DNA of 64,000 nucleotides, taken from positions 1-64,000 of the forward strand of contig JANVFP010000037.1 in the NCBI GenBank assembly GCA_027919835.1, in the 5' to 3' direction. The translations under genes and the position numbers were made by a program. The notes beneath the pieces are model-generated. The model saw only the letters and a program-made list of their open reading frames with translations, ran no database searches and was not told the origin of the DNA. Numbering within the stretch: the stretch's first letter is position 1; each line of letters starts with the position of its first letter. Below are positions 44,466 through 56,454 of the stretch, in pieces. This stretch comes from Lentinula raphanica. Taxonomy: Eukaryota > Basidiomycota > Agaricomycetes > Agaricales > Omphalotaceae.

Positions 44466-45200
44466 TTAGGCGCCACAATCAACCATCTCCCAATCCTGAG
44501 ATGCGGTAGGAACGACTACCCATGAGCTGCTTAAGCTGGGTGAGTTGTCCGACATTGCCACGTCGTTATCTTTCTCATGTGAAGCGACGATCCTCTCCAG
44601 TTCCTTCGTCGCGGTCATGATGGAGAAGGCTAGTTTAGGGCCCATATTAAGAATCCTCTGTCCTTCAGGTGTACATCGCATTCGAGTGATAATGGCTTTT
44701 TTGTACAAATCAGGTTCGGTCTTCGATTTAGGGAAGATCGGTCGACCCGGGAGAGTCGTGCGATGAGGCGATAAAGGAGAAGAGCTGCGGTAGGTAGTGG
44801 TATACTGAGCCGGCTTGGGAGGTGTATATGGTACAGGCGCAGCACATCGGAAATGAGGAGTAGGAGGTGAGGATGCCGGTCCAGAGCGACTTGATGCTGT
44901 CGACTGTGCCGCGGCGACGAATGCGGTGTAGTCTACCGGCTTGAGCTTCGTCCGTTCTCGCTGTTTACGGTCCGCTGCGGAATTGGCTGTCGACGTGGAG
45001 GCAGAAGACGACTTCTTCTGCATATCACGGAGAGACAAGAATGACTCTGTACGACGAAGAGAGCCCATTGATGTGCGAGGAGCCTTTGTAGGACGAGGGT
45101 TAGGAGAAGAGAAAGACGTAGTACGCTTTCTAGGGACGGTAGGAGGAGTATAAGAAGAAGAAAGGGAGGAAGCGATGTAGACGGGAGGAGCAAGAGACAT
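44466..45200 (-). CDS. Unknown conserved-looking fungal protein with C-terminal Atg8-binding-like motifs
   Basis: A single-exon frame of about 244 codons from ATG at 45200 (MSLAPPVYIASSLS) to the stop at 44466. Most is Ser/Pro/Arg-rich and disordered. One ordered block, KAIITRMRCTPEGQRILNMG followed by PKLAFSIMTATKELERIVA, looks helical and conserved. The end reads SLSSSWVVVPTASQDWEMVD. It holds two W-x-x-V motifs preceded by Ser or Asp, as in Atg8-interacting (AIM/LIR) motifs. An upstream in-frame start at 45221 (MFSLIAF) is possible. The function is not known; a link with selective autophagy is only an inference from the motif. Confidence 0.65.
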   Translation of the reverse strand: MSLAPPVYIASSLSSSYTPPTVPRKRTTSFSSPNPRPTKAPRTSMGSLRRTESFLSLRDMQKKSSSASTSTANSAADRKQRERTKLKPVDYTAFVAAAQSTASSRSGPASSPPTPHFRCAAPVPYTPPKPAQYTTTYRSSSPLSPHRTTLPGRPIFPKSKTEPDLYKKAIITRMRCTPEGQRILNMGPKLAFSIMTATKELERIVASHEKDNDVAMSDNSPSLSSSWVVVPTASQDWEMVDCGA

Positions 45201-45267
45201 AAAGGCTATTAGAGAAAACAATTGTGGCCTTTATGGAGTGATGGTGGCAGGGGAACAAAAGGCATTC

Positions 45268-45544
45268 ACACTGCATGCATGACTAGATAAGTGGTCCAAA
45301 ACTATGTTGAACTTATTTTGAACTCTCGAATAATGGGAAAATCCTAAGTAGCCCCACATATGGTAAAACATATTTTAAACATATTTCAAAAAATGACCAT
45401 ATATGTAAATTTATGATCAACTTTTGGTAGAAAATCTAATTATGTTTACCATATATGGTGCTACTTAGTATGTTCCCATTATCCGAGAGTTCAAAATAAT
45501 TTCATCATAATCTGGGACCACTTATTTGGTCATGCATGCAGTGT
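45268..45544. mobile_element. 277-bp MITE with about 95-bp inverted repeats
   Basis: Ends ACACTGCATGCATGAC and its reverse complement; arms share AATAAGTGG-like, TTATTTTGAACTCTCG and ATAATGGGAA blocks. About 95 bases of each arm are alike at roughly 80-85%. CATTC flanks both sides (45263-45267, 45545-45549); the exact duplication length is unclear. The interior is AT-rich. No coding capacity. Confidence 0.8.
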
Positions 45545-45549
45545 CATTC

Positions 45550-47011
45550 ATAAAACGTCCATGGGGAGCCGGCTATAGTGGTGAGAAAAATGACTCGATC
45601 GGGTGATGTAATCGGGTCCCTGTGTGGCAGTGTTTGCGTTTATTTAGTTCCGTTCCCCCCGACGGTGAATGGCCTGAAATCTCCTGAATTCAAGTCGGGA
45701 GAAGGCGGTTGCTCATTGCTGCGCTCACTGAAAATGTACTAGTTTGCGTGAAATCATGAGCTGCTTCAGCAGCCAGCATGACCCATGATGGAGATGATAC
45801 AAGAAACACACGAAACACCGGCGTTGAGCCAAAGATGAGACGAATTGTTCCGCGTGTTACGACGATAAAAACTAGCTTTTTCAGCCAAGATACGCCGAGC
45901 GTGGTGCCAGATCGACCTTGGATCATACGACTCCGAGAGCAACAATCATCAATCGGGCGGCAGAGTCGCGATGAATGCAACGGGATGAATGACTCATTCC
46001 GAGTCTCAACGCCCTCGGAGTACGGAAAAACGTCGGCGTGGTACTCATCCTGACTCCTGAGTCCTGACCCCACGTCTTGTCCGTTGGGCAGTAAGTAACG
46101 CTAATTTCACATGCCTTTCCAATGTCGAGTCTTCAAGTGGATTCAAGTGGAAAGAACGCCCATGATAAAATCGTTGGCTTGACAAAGGACCATAAATCAA
46201 GGATCTACATACACTGATACAGGATGATTAGAATCACGTCCATGACCATCGGTGAACCACTTACCTGTATTCTGGGATAGAGGCATCGCAGCTCCGAAGA
46301 TTTGAGGCGAGATGCACCAGAGTACATACGGATAAGGCCGTCTCTGTGAGAGACCTCAGTTCGGGGCAATCCTTGAAACAAGGTAAAATCAATTATCACT
46401 GAGGGTGATCTGTCCTGAACGGTGACCCACTTACATAGATTGTTCGAGCGGTCTGGAAGATTGATCACCGGCGGTGAAGATTTGAGCCATCGCCTCCCTT
46501 AGACAGGCCAAGCAATGTCATAGCAGACCAGTGCTATGATAGACCAGTGTTTGATGTGGACCACATCGCAGCAGAAATATCCCTAGTAAGCCAGCAATTG
46601 CATACCATATTTGACTGACACAATGTGATCATTTTTCACTGCTGAGCATTGCTATCCAGATGTCACGTCCAACGGGACAATCTGGGACAATTATCTCTTT
46701 TCTGGAGCATCGAGAGAGCTATCGAGAGGGTGAACTAAGGAAATTCGACTCAGTTTACTTGTGAAGCAAGCAAGCCCCTGAGTTAAGTAGAGCGTTCGCA
46801 TGGATAACATACCTCCGACGTCCGTGTCGAACTAGAGCTCACTTGTTGAAAACCGAGGTCTAGAAGAAGAACATTCAACATCGTTGATCGAGCATTCTGG
46901 AAGCCGGTCTTTGCCGAAGATATTTACTGCACGTGATAGCATTAAATCAGCACAGGCGCTTAATAAACCCGTTACCCCACCGACCCCAACCTGTAAACTC
47001 CTCCCATCGTC
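45550..47011. other. Intergenic, no convincing gene
   Basis: The longest frame, minus 46073-45690, lacks any recognised feature and overlaps a plus frame. Short imperfect repeats around CAGACCAGTG occur near 46,525-46,550. Confidence 0.4.
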
Positions 47012-47576
47012 ATGTCTTTTCGAACGTCAACCATGCGTCGCCCAAACACATCTGCGCCAGGAGATGGCTCCCGAACGATGACGATAACCTCTGCTCCTCC
47101 CAGTGAAGACGAAGGTCCTTCCAATAACCCGGACGATTCCACTGTGGGCGTCTTGAGACTTCGTGCAACGACAAGAAAGCCCAGGCAAAAGGTTGTCTGG
47201 AGAGAGGATGTTGTTGATAACGAGGGCGCTGGTAGGAAGTCGTCTAAGAGTACGTCGTGAGGTGTTCGATCTTATTCATGAACTTACACAAATTTGAACT
47301 TGAAACATGATAGTTTGTTGTATCTACCATAAACCGAGAGCGTACGACGAATCTTCGGATGAGGATAGTTCAGATTCAGACTCGGACTCTTCATGCGATC
47401 ATGATCACTCTGGACGACATCATCATGTTCACAGTTCTAATGGCAGAGATGGGGAAGGACTGCAGAATAAAGAGTCCGGATCATCGATACAACAATTAGA
47501 TCATGACGGTTCACTGAACAATAATGCATACGAAGTCGCTCCTTCGTCGAAGAAAGGGAAACATAAGGCGACGTAG
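47012..47576 (+). CDS. YPI1: Type 1 phosphatase regulator YPI1 (inhibitor-3/PPP1R11 family)
   Basis: Exons 47012-47249 and 47314-47576, joined as SSK|ICC. The hallmark block of the family is present: KVVWREDVVDNEGAGRKSSK (with the PP1-binding KVxW) followed by ICCIYHKPRAYDESSDED. The N-terminus is Ser/Pro/Thr-rich. The C-terminus is Asp/Ser- and His-rich (SSCDHDHSGRHHHVHSS) and ends KKGKHKAT. The protein binds and regulates the protein phosphatase 1 catalytic subunit in the nucleus. Product length of about 166 residues fits fungal members. The first ATG is used; a second at 47033 is possible. Confidence 0.92.
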
Positions 47577-49370
47577 TTGTGAGTGTTCGATTTTTTAGCG
47601 AATTGGCTGTTCTAATTTACATTGAAGTAAAATTTGTGTTAGATTTGTGTACGATATGTACCGGTGCATACCCTAATTTCATTTGTTTTTCTGTTCCATC
47701 TTCTCCCATTCACACAGCAGCCGTCTTGTCTCGCATAGACCAGTTTGCTGTCACACGTCCCTTCAATCGTAATTGGTAACTCCTTGTTGCCAGATTACTC
47801 TCTGACCATCCTTCGAGAAAATGTCTGTCTGCCTTCCATCATTTATCTGGCCCTCTGTGGCTTGTCGTCAAATGATGCCACAGCTGGGACAGATGACTCT
47901 TCCCCGCGAAACCTCTAGGATCGCAACACGACCTCCTGTGTACCGGATTCCAACTACGAAAGTTCTCTTTCTGGATCGAGATTCGATACGTCAAAGTACA
48001 TGTCTCCAAGCAAAGCCTCTGTCTTTCTTCTGGATTGTTGCTAGATCTTGAACCGTCCCAAGGTCGAACTAGCATCACGCTCGACGAGTTGGCTGTATAG
48101 GCAGGTGCCCTATCGTAACACGCGGAACAATCGATCTTGTTTTTCCCCATCATTCGTTCTATGTTGGTGTTCCGTCAGACGTCGTTTTCTGTATGATTCT
48201 CTTCGTGGGTGGATTGAACTGGATGCAGGAGCCGGGTAGATTTTCACTGATGAATCTTGCTTGTAGATGCAGCTAGGAAAGGGGTAGCGAGTCAACGACG
48301 CCTCAAGCATGGTCGAGCATTGTTCTCTTTGAGTGCTTGATTTCGAAAAACGTCGTTTTCCTCAACTTTCCTGTGCGACGCAGAGCCAGAAGGTATTATT
48401 GACGCTTTGGCCGTTGGTTCGCGTCTTCAAAACTGATCGTAATCTATCTTCTCTTTACAGACTTTTTCCAGCCTGTTTTGGCTTTTCTGCGCGTGTTGCG
48501 TGTTGCGCGGGGCGAGCTTAGGCTTCGTTTTGAGATGCACTGCGCATAAGATGTACTTAAGGACGGTTTGCTTGCACTGGTGACCTCTCTGTCTATCAAA
48601 ACTCATTTTCTCGTCTGAAACTTACATCGGGAACGAAATTTAACGGACGAATGGCGACGGTATCACGATTTCGTTGTAATACAGTCGGCGGAAGGGAAAT
48701 CGGAGACTCGTAAACTGTTGCTTGAAGATTTATGTATTTCGTAAAAACGACTCATGACACCCCTCCTCCTTCGAGGACTCATCCTTCCACATCGACGTAG
48801 CAATTCTCAGAATGGAAAACGACTTTGTTCGGTTGCTCTCTCAGACTGTAGATTTCAGCATAAATAAATGATTCAGTCCCACTCAATGGTACAAGCATTG
48901 TAGATACATACGAAGGACGGACCCACCATCTGAAGCGCAGCAACAGATACAACGTCTAAGAGTTAGGTCAGGGAGCTAAGTACCAATAAATACTAAATAG
49001 TAGAAGCACAAATCTAGAAACGGGCTCGAACTTCGCTGGACAAACAAGAAGGAAGGACGGAAGGAAGGAAGGAAGGAAGAAAACATTAAACGAAGAAGAT
49101 ATACAAGATAGTGAAAGTTTCGACGAAGCCCATTTGGTAGGCCATTCCTTCGACTCTGTCCATTCCGGGAGTTCTCTCGACTAACCCATACCTGTACCCG
49201 GTGACAGTCGTCTATACTAGTCACGACCACAGGAGGGTTGCACCTGTCTGATACTGTTCCTGCGGCTAGGAATGGCGTCAATACGGTACAATACCTGGAT
49301 GAGGAGAGGTCACTCAACACACCTGATTGCAGAACGTTTGGAAGAGATTTTGGTTTAGCATGCTTTCGAG
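47577..49370. other. No confident gene; possible broken or intron-rich frame
   Basis: A plus-strand stretch at about 47,900-48,090 stays open and reads partly like protein, but no start, splice frame or domain could be fixed. A GGAA repeat lies at about 49,052-49,079. Confidence 0.35.
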
Positions 49371-50837
49371 TCACGGGGATACAGTAGACTTTGACTTTTC
49401 CTGCTTCTTGCTTCGCCCGGGGCCTGTCTCATGTTCAGGTCTGGATCTCTTGCGGGTGCCAGCAGTCGAGGTATTCGGAGTGGTTTCGTCGCCGAAGTTA
49501 CGGTAGAGGAGGTTTCTAAGCGGGTTGTCCAGGTTCCTCTTAAGTTCTTCAGGCTTGAGTGGCAGCCAATTCACATTCGTGAGGCGTGTGAGAATGGCAT
49601 GGATGAGCAGCGTTTCATTCGTGATCGTGATTCGAGTCGACTTCTCGAGCTTCGTGATGTCCTTCAATTCTTCCCTGAGTTCCTTCGTGTATTCCTTCGA
49701 TTGCAAACCAACGTACACGTCATCCAGTCGGAGGTTCAACATGGGATGAAAACGATTGTTGGGGGAATCCGGCCGACCCACCACAGTCTTAGGCCTCATT
49801 ACAGGGTCTATCGCGGCGACGGCATATCCATGACCTGTTACCACGAAAGCAAAACATGTGGACCAAAAGTCGATACAGAGGGCGATGCTCCGTTCGTCGA
49901 GTTCCCGCATTTCCTTCGGTGAAACGTCAGGTTTCGCCGCAGCCTCGATGCCCTCTTCCGACTCATCCATTTGAAGTATGGCTTCGTCGGAAGCCTGGAA
50001 TTCTGATTCCTCGGTTTGAACAGTGGTTCCGTCTGCTGATCTAGTATCGAATCGTCGCCATACTATGTCTATAGTTGGCGGATTCCTGCTGATGCCGAGG
50101 TATCCAAACCGGAGTGTGGCCTCCAATGGTCTCCCACTTAACACGATGTTCTGTTCAAGAGTCTGGGCTTCATTATAGCCCGTTATCATCTTCATTGCTT
50201 GCATGAGTCGTAACATAGCAGAAGACATTGACTCTCCATCCGAAATGACCACGTCCGAAATGTGATGGGAACTAAGGGCAGAATGAAGGTTCTCTAGCGT
50301 CGAGAAGTGATTGAAGAGATCTTCTCTCGATTCATGGAAAATATTCGAGATGGAGACCTTTATCTGTTTGTGATAATGACTATCATGCTGCAACTCCGAT
50401 TTCTCTGTGCGAGTCTGAGGGTGAATGTTCGAAGTTTGAATCCCTGCCTCTCCATTTGGTTTCTTCTGGTAGACCCAACAGTTTTCAAGTCCAACGCAAA
50501 GACCGGAGGTCACCTCTGCATAAGTTGACTTCGTTCTTTTCTGCAGTCCATTTCGTAACTTGTCCTTCCCTTCTTCCCTGCGTTCATCCTCTCTGGCCTC
50601 CTCTCCTCTCTTGAGGCTTTCTTTCCCTGCCTGGAGCGCAGCTTTTCTGAGTTCTCGGAAATCATTCAACTTGATAAAGGCTTTGTCATCGAAGGAGTAA
50701 TACCCATACAGGATGGGTATATTGACATTCGAAGCCTGAGACTTCGAGCGCCTAGGCTGAGAGTGAGAAATGCCAGAGGGGGCGGGCAACGGGAAGGCAT
50801 TGACAAGAGCGAGACGGAGGTAGACCGTAGCTATCAA
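49371..50837 (-). CDS. Large unknown protein, N-terminus uncertain
   Basis: Open for about 488 codons on minus. It has no ATG near its beginning, so a first exon lies upstream (acceptor GATAG near 50,829). The first residues TVYLRLALVNAFPLPAPSG resemble a signal peptide or membrane anchor. A charged helical stretch follows (KESLKRGEEAREDERREEGKD), then blocks ITGYNEAQTLEQNIVLSGRP and LCIDFWSTCFAFVVTGHGYA. It ends with a Lys/Arg-rich tail (TRKRSRPEHETGPGRSKKQ) like a nuclear signal. A signal-like start and a nuclear-like tail do not agree, so location is open. No family is recognised; probably lineage-specific. Confidence 0.55.
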   Translation of the reverse strand: MIATVYLRLALVNAFPLPAPSGISHSQPRRSKSQASNVNIPILYGYYSFDDKAFIKLNDFRELRKAALQAGKESLKRGEEAREDERREEGKDKLRNGLQKRTKSTYAEVTSGLCVGLENCWVYQKKPNGEAGIQTSNIHPQTRTEKSELQHDSHYHKQIKVSISNIFHESREDLFNHFSTLENLHSALSSHHISDVVISDGESMSSAMLRLMQAMKMITGYNEAQTLEQNIVLSGRPLEATLRFGYLGISRNPPTIDIVWRRFDTRSADGTTVQTEESEFQASDEAILQMDESEEGIEAAAKPDVSPKEMRELDERSIALCIDFWSTCFAFVVTGHGYAVAAIDPVMRPKTVVGRPDSPNNRFHPMLNLRLDDVYVGLQSKEYTKELREELKDITKLEKSTRITITNETLLIHAILTRLTNVNWLPLKPEELKRNLDNPLRNLLYRNFGDETTPNTSTAGTRKRSRPEHETGPGRSKKQEKSKSTVSP

Positions 50838-51949
50838 CAGCCAGATAGGTCAGGAGAGGGACTGGATTAGCATATGATGAAACATCGCTGGGAGATACGA
50901 GAACTTCGAGTTGTAGGGGAGTGTAGGGACAAAACGCCGGGTATGATTTGTTTTTGTTTTTCGCGCGCGATAGCGAGCGGATGATGAGCAGTGACCAGAG
51001 CACGGAATGAACGAACAATGTTGTATCAGTGATGAGTAGCTGATGAAGCTAGTAAGTGAAAATTGCTGAATCTGAACGAGATAGATGTTCAACGAGAGCG
51101 TTTCGTTATAGCATCAGAGAGGAAGAAAGTGATCTCACATACACGGCGGGATGAAAAGAGTTAGTTTTGCCAGCAAAACTATGTATCGCGAAAGGCGCTA
51201 GGAGTTGAGGATATTGGATGGTGAGCGAGAACCTGATAGACGTGGTAATTGTAAAACGTTGATTGAAGACAGAAAACGAGCGAAAACCCCGCAGTGCCAG
51301 CTGTAATCCATCGTTTGTTCGCACATGGTTTCTTCTGTTCTGGCCAATTGCGAGCGACTACAACAACAATGCAATGGAAGGTCATCGTCCCGACGGTTAA
51401 CTTCAACCTAGATATCCAAAGTCGTCTAGACGAATGGTCTGCGCGAAGAAAGTGCAAGCACTCAGATGATGGTAATGCGTAGTTCCGTAACGGAGGCGAA
51501 GGAGTTTTGGTTGCCAGAATGGGTTGGGATCAACGACGTTTGGCATTGCGAATTGAACGACGATGGCGTCACTGTCACTGACTGGATTCGACCACTAAAG
51601 CTGCGACTACAGATCCACTCGAGCAGCAAAGAAAACAACCAGAAACCATAGAAATTTATATAATAAGACTGCGTTCGTTGCTCGTGGGCTTTCGCAACCT
51701 CAAGGCTCAACTTTTGTCGTTATTTCGATTGTACCGCCCACTTAGTAGTAGAAGCAGATTCATAGGGTAGTTGGACTGTGGCTTGTCTGCTTGTCTGCAG
51801 CTCTGATTTGATGGCGAGCGCGAGAAACGTGTACGAGGCTTTGAAGGTCGAAGTTCAACGTGGGTGACCATGAATCGTAGCGTGAGTTACGAAGCACGCC
51901 AGCGGAAATCTTTAATTTCGCAGGTCGTTGACATACAACGGTACTTGGT
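50838..51949. other. Intergenic, no convincing gene
   Basis: Holds the missing first exon of the neighbouring unknown gene somewhere near its left part. Short frames only. Confidence 0.4.
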
Positions 51950-53230
51950 CTACTTGAGCTGTCCAAAGTGCCCAAGCCCGGCTAAGGCTGCGAAAGGAAT
52001 GATAAATCCATCGTCATCAGAAAGGCCATCGAACTTGGACACATACAGAGAATCGCTTTCGAATGTTACTGTCGCATCCATTGCAACACGAGGAGACAAG
52101 CCTGCAGGCGGAACACCACCCATTGCCAAAGCACCTAGTAAGCTAGCTGTGGACTGCACGTCCGCATTTTGCATTGTATAGAATGCGCGGAACACTGTGT
52201 CCCGAACGGATGTTCCCCGGATAGCCATTCCATGACCTTTGTGAAAGACGTGCGTGAGTATTAGTGAATATTGAGCAATTACATCTACAGGGTCGAACGA
52301 TTTTGGTCACCTTTCATCAACACCACCTCGCTGCCATTGTCGAATGTACCAGCAAGAGCGTCTCCTAGTGCCTCATTTCCAATGAGAAGATTATGCGGTG
52401 CGTCCTCAGGAAGGATACTCGTTGGAAGAGTGTCGAAGTCGAATATTGGGGTCCCATTGACCAGCGTGCCCACAGATCCTGCCTAATGTAGATCATCAAC
52501 TTGCCGTGAATGAGCCGTGTTGTTATGTGTACTCACGCTACCCATTTGTGCTCTCAAACCGATTTCTGCTGCAGCGAAGGCGATCACGTTGAGTGTATGA
52601 GCATGCACCACACCTGTGATGTTGGGGAAAGCTTTATATATCTAGAGTTGTAATAATCAGTCTCATGCAGCATCTTCAAAAGATTAGAACTTGAAACCTG
52701 CGAATGGATAAATCGTTCTAGGAAACCAGAAGGAACAGCATCGCCCGTCACAGAGGTGTTGAAAGTGAGTTGGACCGCAGTAGCATTGTCGATTTCGTAT
52801 CTATACGGGGGAACATGGCATGGAATTAGAGCCTCATAGAACGATAGTGAACGAGGGAGTTACGTGACTAGGCTTTGAGAGGTGGTAAGAGCAGGTGCTA
52901 CCGCAAATGACCTGTGAAAAGATTGGCACAAGTAAGTATCGGGATGCCAGATTATGAAAAGCTCATACATAATGAACTGACTAGAATTATCAGGATTGCG
53001 AGCTGATACGTGCCCAAACGCGTCAACTACATCAAGAAAGTGTAGTATATCTGTGAAAGAATCACTCTTGAGGAATTTTTGAGCATTGGAAAACTTCATA
53101 ACGCACGGGAACCGTCAAGCAGATCGATAGCCACATTCGTGACGTTCATGCTAGGTGAAACTACCTGGGCCCACCCTTGCAACAGAAGAGCTGAGGGAAT
53201 GATAAGTGTTTGGACAAAAACGAATCGCAT
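51950..53230 (-). CDS. Secreted class II aldolase/adducin-domain protein
   Basis: Start 53230, MRFVFVQTLIIPSALLLQGW, a signal peptide. About seven exons. The domain shows VDAFGHVSARNPDNSSQFIM, the N-terminal signature of the family, and VVHAHTLNVIAFAAA with the zinc-ligand HxH. Next come NLLIGNEALGDALAG, and the late His in HGMAIRGTSVRDTVFRAFYT, the third metal ligand. The end is ALAGLGHFGQLK. Class II aldolases cleave or rearrange phosphorylated sugars in the cytosol, so a secreted member is odd and its substrate is unknown. The metal ligands look kept, so it may be an active hydro-lyase or a binding protein. Confidence 0.75.
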
Positions 53231-53488
53231 GCTGCGTAAAGTGCAGTACAACTGCAAAACAGCTGATTTATAAGAGGTTTGTGCATGCGAATTCTTGAAT
53301 CGAATTAGTATGGGGGATGACCACGGCCGAGTTCCGCACGGACTTCCTGCAAGTTTGGAGAATAACTTCATGGGACTGCTAATGTTCGCATGACGAATAT
53401 TTCGGGTAGAGAGAGGTGCTGATCATGAGTGAAGTAATCCCAGGATTGGCTTCTCTATTATAGGTCAAGAGATGTAAAAATACGACAA

Positions 53489-55906
53489 TCACTTTTTGTT
53501 AACATCATCGTCATCTGGATAGAGCTGCGCAGTACGAGAACGGTTTTTTAGAAATCGAAAATTCCATCATGGTCGGAGGGCAATTTACCTTTCCAGGATT
53601 AAAAAGCCCAAGCGGATCCAACGCTCTCTTCACCGTCTTCATTAATTCCACCGTTCCAGTGCCGAGTTCCTCGACTAGATATTGCTTTTTGCCTAGACCT
53701 ACCCCGTGCTCACCCTGTATGTATAGAAATGAAAGGGAGCTTCATCGGCATTGACCCTCACTCATAACGTAGAATATGCGTACCGTACAAGTGCCGTCCA
53801 TTGCAATAGCTCGATGCACCATGCGCTCCACTACCACTTTGGCAGCCGCAAGCTCCGCGTCGCTAGTAAACATGATTTGGGCATGAAAATTGCCGTCGCC
53901 GACATGTCCCACGATGGGAGCGACAAGACCGAGAGTTTTGAGATCTTCCTTGGTTTCGTAAACAAGGTCAGGTAACCTCGATACAGGTACACTGTGGTGG
54001 TGGTGGCAGATTGAGATAGTCAGAATTCCGAAAACTTGAGTCGGAGAGAATCATGCTTGCTTACCAGACATCTGTAGCTATGGGACGACTGCCTGGTACT
54101 AATGCTAACCCAGAATAATGTGCATTCTTTCGGTCATGCCAGAGATCATCAGCCTCCTTATCGTTCCTTGCCAGTTGAAACCCAAATCCTCCGTGCTTTT
54201 CCACTACTTCCTTCACCACCTTTGCAGAGTCCGTCAGAGAAGTGCGATTATGACCTTGTAGTTTGAAGAACAGAGTATCCTTGATTGGCCAAATACGACC
54301 CGATTGTCCGAAATTATTAATAGCATGCATGAAAATGTCATCAAGTAATTCGACACATTCTGCGAACATTCAACGTTAGGAAATGATGTCAGGCCAGAAG
54401 CAGAAAGACGCACGAATCCCGACGCCTCTATTCATCACATCTCTAACGGCTTCTGTAGCCTTGCGAACATCCGGGAAATGAACAACAGCCACTGTCGTTG
54501 GGAGCACTGGCGCCAGTCTTATTGTGACTTTGGACGTTGTCAGTCAGCATCGGAATTTGTGCGTATGACCAAGTAATAAACAACCTTCTGTGATGATACC
54601 AAGTGTGCCTTCCGCTCCGATGAACAATTTCGTGGTGTCAAAACCTGCAGAAGACTTGCGGGATCTTCTCCGAGTCTTGATCACCTCTCCGGAGGGTAGG
54701 ACAACAGTCTGTCATCGTATAAGGTGCTAGAAGAAAAAGAGAAATGGAACTGTTATAACATACGACATTCAAGAACCATTCTCCTTTGCTTGTTCCATAG
54801 CGAACGGCATTTGCTAAATAGATATAAGTGTGATGTCGTTTCATTCGTTAATTCAGACACACTCCCGGAGCATCCATTGCTTATCATTCCACCTATGGTA
54901 GCAGTTGGCGCAGGATCTATCTGGCGAGTTCTTAACTTCAGCAGGCATAGCAAAAGCACACAGACCACGAAGGCGTACCGGGAAGAATAATGGAATTCCT
55001 AAGTTGAGGTTCGAAGCGTGTAAGGAATAACCTTGTTTCAACAGCAGGAAATGATACTCGCCTTTTTGACGCAAAGTATCATTGATCTCCACCCAGCCTA
55101 CCCCAGGTTGGCACACCAAATCTGAATCCGCTTCTGCCGTGCAAATTGAGATCAGTGAACGGTTTTGAGTGGTAGTAATAGAAAGCTCGTACCATGAATT
55201 TCGAGAATCCGATTCATTTGCGACATATCTATGCATATCCCTCCTGTAGCATACTATTTGACCACTCATGAATCAGTCATTTGAGGCATCCTCCGCAACA
55301 AATGAATCTTTACTCCACGAAATTGACCTTCAAGACTAGTCGCTCCTGAATATGCTGTGACGGGCATGCGATACTTGGTTGCAATCTTCACAATCTTCAC
55401 GACGTCTTCGGTAGATGAAGGATAGACGATGACACTATGTGAAATTCCTAATATACCAAATTTGAGAAACCATGTCAGATACCGATGCTAGTAGGAAGCA
55501 GGACCAACGCACCTGGTAGGTAATCATTCAATGAAAACCCATGATTATACACATCCTCTGGATCTGTCGAAACAGCATCTTTGTCCGTAAAGATTTTCTT
55601 GAGTTCTTCGATAGCTTGCTGAAAGTCTTCAGGAGACCCGTACTGAGGTTTGGTGATATTTGGTGCCAGGTTATCTGCCGAGATTGTTGCTTGGTGAGCC
55701 AGGACAAAGCCCAAGAGACCGCCAGCTAAAGCTGATCCTATTGCAAAGAACGTAGTAGTTCTGGCCGAGAATGATTTGCTATTCGAAGTCTTCGAGGAGG
55801 AGGATGCAAAACGTACGCCCTTCACCTTGTAACTTCGCGAACTAGGGGAAATCACACAAGATCGTGCTCTGGTGAACAGGGAAGAGGCTAGACGGTTTGT
55901 CTGCAT
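53489..55906 (-). CDS. DLD1: Mitochondrial D-lactate dehydrogenase (cytochrome c)
   Basis: Start 55906, [20 protein letters not shown], an Arg/Ser-rich mitochondrial presequence, then a membrane segment ([20 protein letters not shown]). The FAD-binding PCMH domain includes [15 protein letters not shown] and [12 protein letters not shown]. Further blocks are [34 protein letters not shown] and [20 protein letters not shown] followed by AEGTLGI. The C-terminal domain has [17 protein letters not shown] and [19 protein letters not shown], with His residues for lactate. It ends [15 protein letters not shown] after a last short exon. The enzyme oxidises D-lactate to pyruvate at the inner membrane and passes electrons to cytochrome c. 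Roughly ten introns. Confidence 0.93.
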
Positions 55907-56454
55907 GGTAGTCTAAGGTAGAACTTGGGGGCCGAAGCAGTGTTCCCATGAGGGCTTGTGATGAGAGTTTGATTCCCGCTACCCTTTAGGGTAAGGGTTT
56001 TATACCCCCGGAATTTTTGCTTTTGAGTGCTCGATGCATTTTTCTGTTTTCCGGGCCGGTTTCAATTCAGTTGCCAGGACCTGTCGGCCCGCCCTCTGGG
56101 TTTCTCTTGGTTTTTGTTTCCTCCCTTTTTTTGCTGCTTCCATTAAACTGAAACCCTGCAGTTCCTGGGCTGCTGTATGTCCAATACTCTATCTATTTCC
56201 TAGGAAGGTGGGGGGTGGGGGGGTGGGCCACAATGATCATACATTCTTCAATAGGGTAGCGGGCTATGCCGTTCATCGGCACTACACTGATTATTATGAA
56301 AGTCTGAGTGGCATGAATTCAGACAAATAATAACAGACGGCCCGGCGGCTAAACAACTATGTACAGAACGTCATTATGTAAGCCTGAGCCTCATTGACCG
56401 GGGACCCTCCCTCAAGGGGCGCGTCAACCAGTCGAAACACTTCACCCACTGCTA
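55907..56454. other. Intergenic, promoter side of DLD1
   Basis: No gene seen. A G-rich run lies at 56,206-56,226 (GGTGGGGGGTGGGGGGGTGGG), a possible G-quadruplex. Confidence 0.5.

Noticed and set aside
45690..46073. 127-codon minus frame
   Set aside because: No recognisable domain, and a plus frame of 91 codons covers the same stretch.
47821..48153. Opposing frames suggesting a gene
   Set aside because: Neither strand gives a start, intron pattern or motif that agree; kept as an interval without a confident gene.
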